10,614 bases of DNA from PNAI01 sp964575715 (GTDB lineage: Bacteria > Pseudomonadota > Alphaproteobacteria > Rhizobiales > Xanthobacteraceae): contig CAZNSG010000292.1 in the NCBI GenBank assembly GCA_964575715.1, positions 1-10,614 of the forward strand, read 5' to 3'. A program made the translations under genes and the position numbers. How positions within the stretch are numbered: the first letter of the stretch is position 1; every line of letters starts with the position of its first letter. The notes beneath the pieces are model-generated. The model ran no database searches. It was not told the origin of the DNA and was given only the letters and a program-made list of their open reading frames with translations. Below are positions 6,431-10,614 of this stretch, one piece after another.

Positions 6431-6540
6431 AATGGCACTTACCGACAGAACTCATTTCGATGACTGACCGTCGCTTTCGGGCCAAAGCGGAAGCGGCTCA
6501 ACATGCGGCCGGCTTGTCCCGGTCGTGAATGACCCGGACG
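6431..6540 (+). repeat. Dispersed spacer repeat, copy C
   Basis: Positions 6431-6480 match copy B (1963-2012) at 43 of 50 bases by eye. The next part, to about 6540, carries aagcggaagcgg and then gtgaatgacccgg, matching copy D in order and spacing. This copy therefore links the family members and shows that the unit is at least about 110 bp long. It stands on the 5' side of the Nmad pair in the same orientation as copy D on the 3' side. Confidence 0.65.
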
Positions 6541-6904
6541 TCAACAGGCTATCAAAAGTCAGTCAAATTGCGCGTCGCTGCCTTCCAGAGTGTGGCTCGA
6601 TCCAAATACTATTTCGAGTCGTTGCTATGCCGGCAAATCTAATCTCAGTTTGCGAGCCACACGAGTGTCCAGCCAAGGATGGGCGGAGCGGCAAGCGTAA
6701 GCACTCCCGACCAGGTGTACCACCGCGCAGCATCGTCACCGTTCGCGATGACCGCTGCCTCCGGATCCGGCGATAGGTCGTTTAAGACGCGACGCAGGCA
6801 TACTCGCCTCTCCGATTATCATCTCTTGAACCCGTGAAGGCTACGGCAGTAATGTTCAGCGTCCATAAGCTTAATAAGCAGAACTTTTTTTCAGGAGAGA
6901 TGCC
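6541..6904. other. Gene-poor spacer before the GYD gene
   Basis: Apart from the frameshifted membrane-protein remnant on the minus strand (6645-6801), I see no gene here. Plus-strand open frames in this interval lack a credible ribosome-binding site and show no protein-like composition. The last 60 bases are AT-richer and should hold the promoter of the GYD gene, but no clear -35/-10 pair can be fixed by eye. Confidence 0.5.
6645..6801 (-). pseudogene. Frameshifted small membrane protein remnant
   Basis: The minus strand has an ATG at 6799-6801 preceded by a good Shine-Dalgarno (ggagaggcgagtATG), but that frame closes after 22 codons. In a different frame the same strand reads LSPDPEAAVIANGDDAARWY, followed by a hydrophobic helix TWSGVLTLAAPPILGWTLVW, then LAN and TGA at 6645-6647. 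This looks like an acidic linker followed by one C-terminal transmembrane helix. A single indel between about 6780 and 6795 would join the start and the helix into one protein of roughly 50 aa. The hydrophobic stretch is clear, but no family is assigned, and it could equally be the tail of a larger lost gene. Confidence 0.35.
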
Positions 6905-7240
6905 ATGCCGATCTACATCTCGCGTGGTCGTTTTACTTCAGACGCTGTCAAGGGGATGCTGGCAAGGCCAGAAAATCGTGAAGAAGCCGTTGCCAAACTC
7001 TTCAAGAGCGTAGGCGGTAGGCTTATTGGGTGGTATTTGACCTTCGGCCACCACGATTGGCTGGTTATTGGCGAGTTCCCTAATGAGAAAGCCGCGGCCT
7101 CTGCGGTACTGGCTGCTGCTGCGGGAGGCAGTTTGTCTGAAATCGAGACTACCGTCGCTATGACAGCGAAAGATGCTGCAGCGACCTTCGCATCTGCCGG
7201 AAAGGCGGCGAAGGATTTCAGGAGCGCTGGTCGCAAATAG
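6905..7240 (+). CDS. GYD-domain protein
   Basis: This 111-aa small cytoplasmic protein matches the GYD family, which has a ferredoxin-like fold of unknown function. The start is well supported by caggagagatgccATG. The N-terminus MPIYISRGRFTSDAVKGM is the first strand and helix, followed by REEAVAKLFKSVGGRL (25-40), the central strand pair GWYLTFGHHDWLVIGEFP (42-59), and an alanine-rich helix (64-75). In the segment that names the family (G-Y-D), this protein has GHHD at residues 48-51, so the central Tyr is replaced by His. The C-terminal tail after about residue 90 is Ala/Lys-rich and probably disordered. It lies 115 bp before the second Bug gene on the same strand. Proteins of this family often sit near metabolic and transport genes, which does not fix a role. 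Confidence 0.88.
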   Translation: MPIYISRGRFTSDAVKGMLARPENREEAVAKLFKSVGGRLIGWYLTFGHHDWLVIGEFPNEKAAASAVLAAAAGGSLSEIETTVAMTAKDAAATFASAGKAAKDFRSAGRK

Positions 7241-7355
7241 TTTCGTCACCCAGCCCCACCTGCTGGACTAGGCCCGCTGCGCACCGCATAATCCGTTCCT
7301 TGCCTCGCCGGGCTCGACCGGCCACCATGGCCGTCGGATTCCCTAGAAGACCCGC

Positions 7356-8339
7356 ATGGACATCGACCGCCGCCGCTTGATCCTGACCTTTTCCGCCACC
7401 GCGGCAGGCGCCGCGTACGCGGCGCCGACCATGGCGCAGAGCTGGCCCAGCAAGACGATCCGCATCGTCGTGCCGTTTCCCGCCGGCGGCAGCGCCGATC
7501 TCTCGGCACGGCTCCTGGCAGATCATCTCAAGGCCGCCCTACAGCAGCCGGTGGTGGTGGAAAACAAAGTAGGCGCGGGCGGCAATCTCGCCGCCGCCGA
7601 AGCCGCGCGCGCCGAAGCGGACGGCCACACGCTGTTCATCGGCACCAACGGCACGCAAACTATTAACCAGAGCCTCTACCGCAAAATTCCCTACGATCCG
7701 GCGGCTGACTTCGCCGCGATCGCGATGATGTGGGAAGCGCCGCATCTCCTTGTGGTGAATCTGTCGGTGCCGGCGCAATCGCTCGACGCGTTCGTCGCCC
7801 ATGCTCGCGCCAACCCGGGCAAGCTGAGCTACGGCTCGTCCGGCGTCGGATCGTCGACCCATCTGTTCGGCGAGATGTTTAAGGCACGCACCGGCGTCGA
7901 AATCGCGCACGTACCCTATCGCGGCCAGGGGCCCGCGCTGACCGACCTGATCGGCGGGCAGATCCAAGCGATGTTTCCGATCACGCCAGACGTGATCTCT
8001 CATGTGCGCTCGGGCGGCGTACGGCCGCTGGCGCTCGCCTCCTCGAGACCTTCCGCGGTGCTACAGGGCGTGCCTCTGATGCCGCAGCTCGGCCATCCTG
8101 ATCTCCTCGCCTCAGCTTGGACCGCACTGTATGCGCCAACGCGGACGCCTGCCGTGGTGATCGACCGGCTCCGCGCGGAGGTCGGCGCGCTAATGGCGAG
8201 CTCGGCGTTCGTCGAGCGCATGAGCCAAGTCGGCATTGAAATCCGCGCGATGCGCGTTGCGGAGTTCGAGGCGTTCACGCAGCGGGAACGCGAGCGGTGG
8301 GCGAAGACGATCGACGCGCTGAAGGTGAAGATCGATTAG
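7356..8339 (+). CDS. Bug/TctC-family periplasmic solute-binding protein
   Basis: This 327-aa receptor has the same family and length as the minus-strand Bug protein but is clearly divergent, so it is not a recent duplicate. The N-terminus MDIDRRRLILTFSATAAGAA is a signal peptide with a twin-arginine-like RRRLI, likely cut after PTMAQS (about residue 29). Motifs in order: IRIVVPFPAGGSADLSARLL (35-54), VVVENKVGAGGNLAA (66-80), YDPAADFAAIA (113-123), LSYGSSGVGSSTHL (157-170) and VPYRGQGPALTDLIGGQI (186-203). The ribosome-binding site is weak (agaaga, five bases before ATG). No TctA or TctB is present; the next genes are a TRAP operon about 300 bp downstream. Bug proteins bind diverse carboxylates, aromatic acids and amides, and the ligand cannot be called. 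Confidence 0.93.
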   Translation: MDIDRRRLILTFSATAAGAAYAAPTMAQSWPSKTIRIVVPFPAGGSADLSARLLADHLKAALQQPVVVENKVGAGGNLAAAEAARAEADGHTLFIGTNGTQTINQSLYRKIPYDPAADFAAIAMMWEAPHLLVVNLSVPAQSLDAFVAHARANPGKLSYGSSGVGSSTHLFGEMFKARTGVEIAHVPYRGQGPALTDLIGGQIQAMFPITPDVISHVRSGGVRPLALASSRPSAVLQGVPLMPQLGHPDLLASAWTALYAPTRTPAVVIDRLRAEVGALMASSAFVERMSQVGIEIRAMRVAEFEAFTQRERERWAKTIDALKVKID

Positions 8340-8643
8340 CGTTCGCTTCGGAGTCGGCGCTGCTAAACCGAAATTTTATTATGTCTGCCTTTGGCATTCT
8401 GCGACATACCGCGTTGGCAGCTGATTGTCGGCTAACTGAGCAATACCGGAAGGATGAACTGCGATTTATACTCAGTGAGGCTGAGCGAACTTAGTGTGGT
8501 CGACGTTGCTGGTATCAGGATGAACCCTCAAAGACCCGTTGCGAATGGGCAAACCTATATGCTCTTATTGCCCATGATGGTGTCGTAAGCGCAGCGGCAA
8601 TCGATTATTTCGATCAAAACCTATAAGCGCAGGAGGGGAGAAA
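8340..8643. other. Spacer upstream of the TRAP operon
   Basis: No gene is supported in these 304 bases. An atgtctgcctttggca block at about 8380-8396 resembles spacer-repeat debris of the kind seen elsewhere in the window, but it is too short to assign. A stem-loop-capable inverted repeat lies at 8545-8575 and a strong ribosome-binding site at the right end. The TRAP promoter should be here. Confidence 0.5.
8545..8575. promoter_or_regulatory. Inverted repeat ATGGGCAA-N15-TTGCCCAT upstream of dctP
   Basis: Perfect 8-bp arms at 8545-8552 and 8568-8575 flank an AT-rich 15-base centre. The site ends 68 bases before the dctP start. A two-turn spaced palindrome in a transporter-operon promoter is typical of an operator for a dimeric regulator. 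As RNA it could also form a hairpin in the leader. No regulator gene is visible in the window. Confidence 0.45.
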
Positions 8644-9615
8644 ATGCGTAATCGTCTATCCACAGCATTGGCTGCGATAGTCTTATTGACTTCAGCGGAC
8701 ATCGCAAGCACGCAGGAAATCACGCTCAAGGGCATCACGTCGTTCGCCGAGAAGACATTCTACTCGCGCGGCTTCGAGCGGTTCATCGAAAAGGTGAATG
8801 CCGATGGCAAAGGCGTGATCCAAATCAATTATATTGGCGGACCGAAGGCGATGCCGCCGTTCGAAGTGGGCAACGCACTCAAGAGCGGCGTCGTCGATAT
8901 CGCCAACGTGACGGGAGCCTTCTACACCAATTTAATGCCTGAGGCGGACGCCTGGAAATTAACCGAGCGTCCGATGTCGGAAATCCGCAAGAATGGCGGA
9001 TACGCCTACATGGCCAAGATCTATGAGCAGAAGCTCAACGGCATCCTGCTCGCGCGGCATATCGACAACAACCCCTTCCACATCTACCTGAACAAACCGA
9101 TCAGCAAGCTCGATCTCACTGGCCTCAAGCTGCGCATCACGCCGGTCTACCGCGACTTCTTCCAGGCGCTCGGCGCCACAGTGGTGCAGACCGCGCCGGG
9201 CGAGGTCTACACCGCACTCGAACGGGGCGTGGTCGATGGCTACGGCTGGCCGATCACCGGAATCTTCGATCTCGGCTGGCACGAGAAAACCAAATACCGC
9301 GTCGATCCCGGCTTCTACAGCGCGGAAGTCAGCATCCTGATCAACAAGGCGACTTGGGATAAGCTCAACCCTGCGCAAAAGAAGGTGATTACCGATGCAT
9401 CGGCCTGGCTCGAGGCGCAGGCTCCGCAAACGGTCAAGGAGAACGAGGCGGATATCGTCAAGCAAAAAGCCGCCGGCATCCAGGTGATCGAGTTCAAGGG
9501 GGCCGATGGCGTCGCCTTCCGTACTAAGGCCTACGAGGCCGGCTGGGCCGGCGTTCTCAAGCAAAGCCCGGAGCACGGCGCAAAGCTGAGAGAGTTCTTC
9601 GCCAAATCCAAGTAA
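8644..9615 (+). CDS. dctP: TRAP transporter periplasmic solute-binding protein DctP
   Basis: This 323-aa extracytoplasmic receptor of a tripartite ATP-independent periplasmic (TRAP) transporter captures a carboxylate-containing solute and delivers it to DctQM. The start is strongly supported by caggaggggagaaaATG. Residues 1-23 form a signal peptide, likely cut near IASTQ. The fold signature follows: KGITSFAEKTFYSRGFERF (29-47), INYIGGPKAMPPFE (61-74), SGVVDIANVTGAFY (81-94), the ligand-carboxylate arginine region LTGLKLRIT with R164 (158-166), and APGEVYTALERGVVDGYGWP (184-203). R164 corresponds to the conserved arginine that pairs with the ligand's carboxylate in characterised TRAP receptors. 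Length is normal. It is followed by dctQ after 36 bp and then dctM, a complete operon order. The exact ligand is unknown. Confidence 0.95.
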   Translation: MRNRLSTALAAIVLLTSADIASTQEITLKGITSFAEKTFYSRGFERFIEKVNADGKGVIQINYIGGPKAMPPFEVGNALKSGVVDIANVTGAFYTNLMPEADAWKLTERPMSEIRKNGGYAYMAKIYEQKLNGILLARHIDNNPFHIYLNKPISKLDLTGLKLRITPVYRDFFQALGATVVQTAPGEVYTALERGVVDGYGWPITGIFDLGWHEKTKYRVDPGFYSAEVSILINKATWDKLNPAQKKVITDASAWLEAQAPQTVKENEADIVKQKAAGIQVIEFKGADGVAFRTKAYEAGWAGVLKQSPEHGAKLREFFAKSK

Positions 9616-9651
9616 GCGCGCCGGAAACCTACTCGGGGCGAGGCGAAGGAG

Positions 9652-10167
9652 ATGGAGCGAATATCCAGGGCCTATGGCCGCGTCCTTGACGGGATGATGC
9701 TGCTCGGTTGCTTGTTGTTGCTCGCTATGACGCTGCTGATCGGCGCCGACGTTGCCACAAGAAATTTCGGCACCGGCGGTATCGCGTGGAGTAACGAGGT
9801 CTCAGAGAACATCCTCTATCTGCTCACCGTTCTGTCGGCGCCGTGGCTGCTCCGCCAGGGCCAGCATATCCGCGTCGACATCCTGCTCCGCGTTCTACCG
9901 CCCCGTGTCGGCTGGCTGCTCGAATGGTTGAGCGACACGATGGGGCTCGGCTGCTCGCTCTATTTCGTTTGGTATGGCTTGAAGGTGGTTGACGCCAGCT
10001 ACCAGGCCGGCTCGATGTCGATCAAAACCCTGGTGACCCCAGAATGGTGGCTGCTGGCGTCCTTGCCGGTCGCCTTTTTGCTGCTGACCATCGAGTTCAT
10101 CTTCCGCATGCAACGATTGAGCAGGGGCGCGCGCGCGCCACGCATGGATGCGGTGTCCGCGTCGTGA
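9652..10167 (+). CDS. dctQ: TRAP transporter small permease subunit DctQ
   Basis: This 171-aa inner-membrane protein is the small four-helix subunit that assembles with DctM. Predicted helices are about residues 14-34, 50-68, 86-109 and 131-150. The GQHIRVDILL segment (70-79) after helix 2 is the conserved G-x-H-x-x-V-D motif of the family, and PEWWLLASLPVAFLLL (130-145) is the typical last helix. An AAGGAG lies directly against the ATG at 9652, which is too close for an ideal Shine-Dalgarno; the gag/ggcg upstream or the ATG at codon 15 are alternatives, but the latter would cut into the first helix. The gene is 36 bp after dctP and 37 bp before dctM on the same strand. Confidence 0.93.
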   Translation: MERISRAYGRVLDGMMLLGCLLLLAMTLLIGADVATRNFGTGGIAWSNEVSENILYLLTVLSAPWLLRQGQHIRVDILLRVLPPRVGWLLEWLSDTMGLGCSLYFVWYGLKVVDASYQAGSMSIKTLVTPEWWLLASLPVAFLLLTIEFIFRMQRLSRGARAPRMDAVSAS

Positions 10168-10204
10168 TGGCGACTTGCGCGAATCCCAGAAGGGGGCACT
10201 GATC

Positions 10205-10614
10205 ATGTCCTGGCAATATGCCGCGCTGCTGCTGCTTGGCGGATCCACGGTGCTGCTGTTTCTTGGCCTGCCGGTAGCTTTGTCGTTCGTCGCAATCAAT
10301 ATCATCGGTGCATTGTTATTCTTCGGAGGCGAAGCGGGGCTGGCGCAGGTTGTTCGCAACAGTGTTGTGTCGGTGATGAATTTTTCTTTGACGCCAATCC
10401 CGCTTTTCATCCTGATGGGCGAGATTCTCTTCCATACCGGCATTGCGATCAAAGTCATCGAAGGGATCGAGCGGCTGATCAAACAGGTTCCTGGCCGGCT
10501 TGCGGTCGTGGCGGTGGTGGCGGGTACGGTCTTCTCCGCAATCTCGGGCTCAACCATCGCGACGACCGCCATGCTCGGCTCGCTGATGCTCCCCATCATG
10601 CTGGCGCGCGGCTA
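10205..10614 (+). CDS. dctM: TRAP transporter large permease subunit DctM, 5' part
   Basis: The gene is open to the window edge; 136 complete codons are visible of a family usually about 420-440 aa. This is the transport channel subunit, which couples solute import to a cation gradient. The start ATG at 10205 follows a G-rich agaaggggg at suitable spacing. The protein begins MSWQYAALLLLGGSTVLLF with the first helix, then GLPVALSFVAINIIGALLFF (21-40). The conserved PIPLFILMGEILFHTG (64-79) and the FSAISGSTIATTAMLGSLML stretch (110-129) are the first hairpin of the DctM/DedA-like fold, with the G-S-x-x-A signature around residues 114-119. No frameshift or stop is seen. Confidence 0.95.
   Translation, partial: MSWQYAALLLLGGSTVLLFLGLPVALSFVAINIIGALLFFGGEAGLAQVVRNSVVSVMNFSLTPIPLFILMGEILFHTGIAIKVIEGIERLIKQVPGRLAVVAVVAGTVFSAISGSTIATTAMLGSLMLPIMLARG

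Noticed and set aside
6525..6776. An 83-aa plus-strand frame beginning MNDPDVNRLSK
   Set aside because: Its start lies inside repeat copy C, there is no convincing ribosome-binding site and the composition is not protein-like.
8959..9576. A 205-aa minus-strand frame opposite dctP
   Set aside because: It is the antisense of a high-GC coding frame. DctP motifs and operon order fix the true strand.
9895..10599. A 234-aa minus-strand frame opposite dctQ/dctM
   Set aside because: It is antisense to two overlapping-context membrane genes with clear TRAP motifs.
1..10614. CRISPR arrays, tRNA genes and toxin-antitoxin pairs
   Set aside because: No regularly spaced identical repeats, cloverleaf sequence or small two-gene toxin-antitoxin layout was found by eye.

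Overview
The window looks like a chromosomal accessory region of an alphaproteobacterium of the Bradyrhizobium/Rhodopseudomonas type (Nitrobacteraceae, Hyphomicrobiales). This is an inference. It rests on moderately high GC, many periplasmic solute-binding proteins (two Bug/TctC, one TRAP DctP), a PAS_7-containing chemoreceptor, and spacers filled with decayed repeats and C-terminal scraps of PF04392-type ABC substrate-binding proteins, a spacer style I associate with that group. No rRNA, tRNA, CRISPR array or intact transposase was seen.

Layout. Positions 1-306 hold a gene relic and a degenerate repeat. A minus-strand chemoreceptor (307-~1962) has lost its 5' part; its reading frame runs into a repeat copy (1963-2012), followed by a 156-bp MITE-like element with inverted ends (2070-2225). 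Next, all on the minus strand, come a 105-aa hypothetical protein (2283-2600), a second PF04392 relic (2656-2742), a Bug/TctC solute-binding protein (2803-3786), and a dihydrodipicolinate-synthase-family aldolase/lyase (3873-4820). The last two are probably cotranscribed and may serve uptake and catabolism of one organic acid.

Positions 5095-6346 hold the most unusual cargo: a tight minus-strand pair in which the first gene matches the Nmad3 family (nucleotide modification associated domain 3) and the second resembles an Nmad2-like protein. Degenerate copies of the same spacer repeat lie on both sides (about 4981-5051 and 6431-6540), so the pair looks like a small inserted cassette. No methylase, kinase, glycosyltransferase or nuclease partner is visible.

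The spacer 6347-6904 contains a palindrome, the repeat copy and a frameshifted membrane-protein remnant. From 6905 to the right edge everything is on the plus strand: a GYD-domain protein, a second Bug/TctC protein, and a TRAP transporter operon dctP-dctQ-dctM (dctM cut by the window end). The DctP protein binds a carboxylate-type ligand in the periplasm and DctQM imports it with a cation gradient. The neighbouring Bug proteins lack visible TctA/TctB membrane partners. Overall this is a nutrient-uptake region interrupted by repeat-mediated rearrangement and by a possible DNA-modification-linked cassette.
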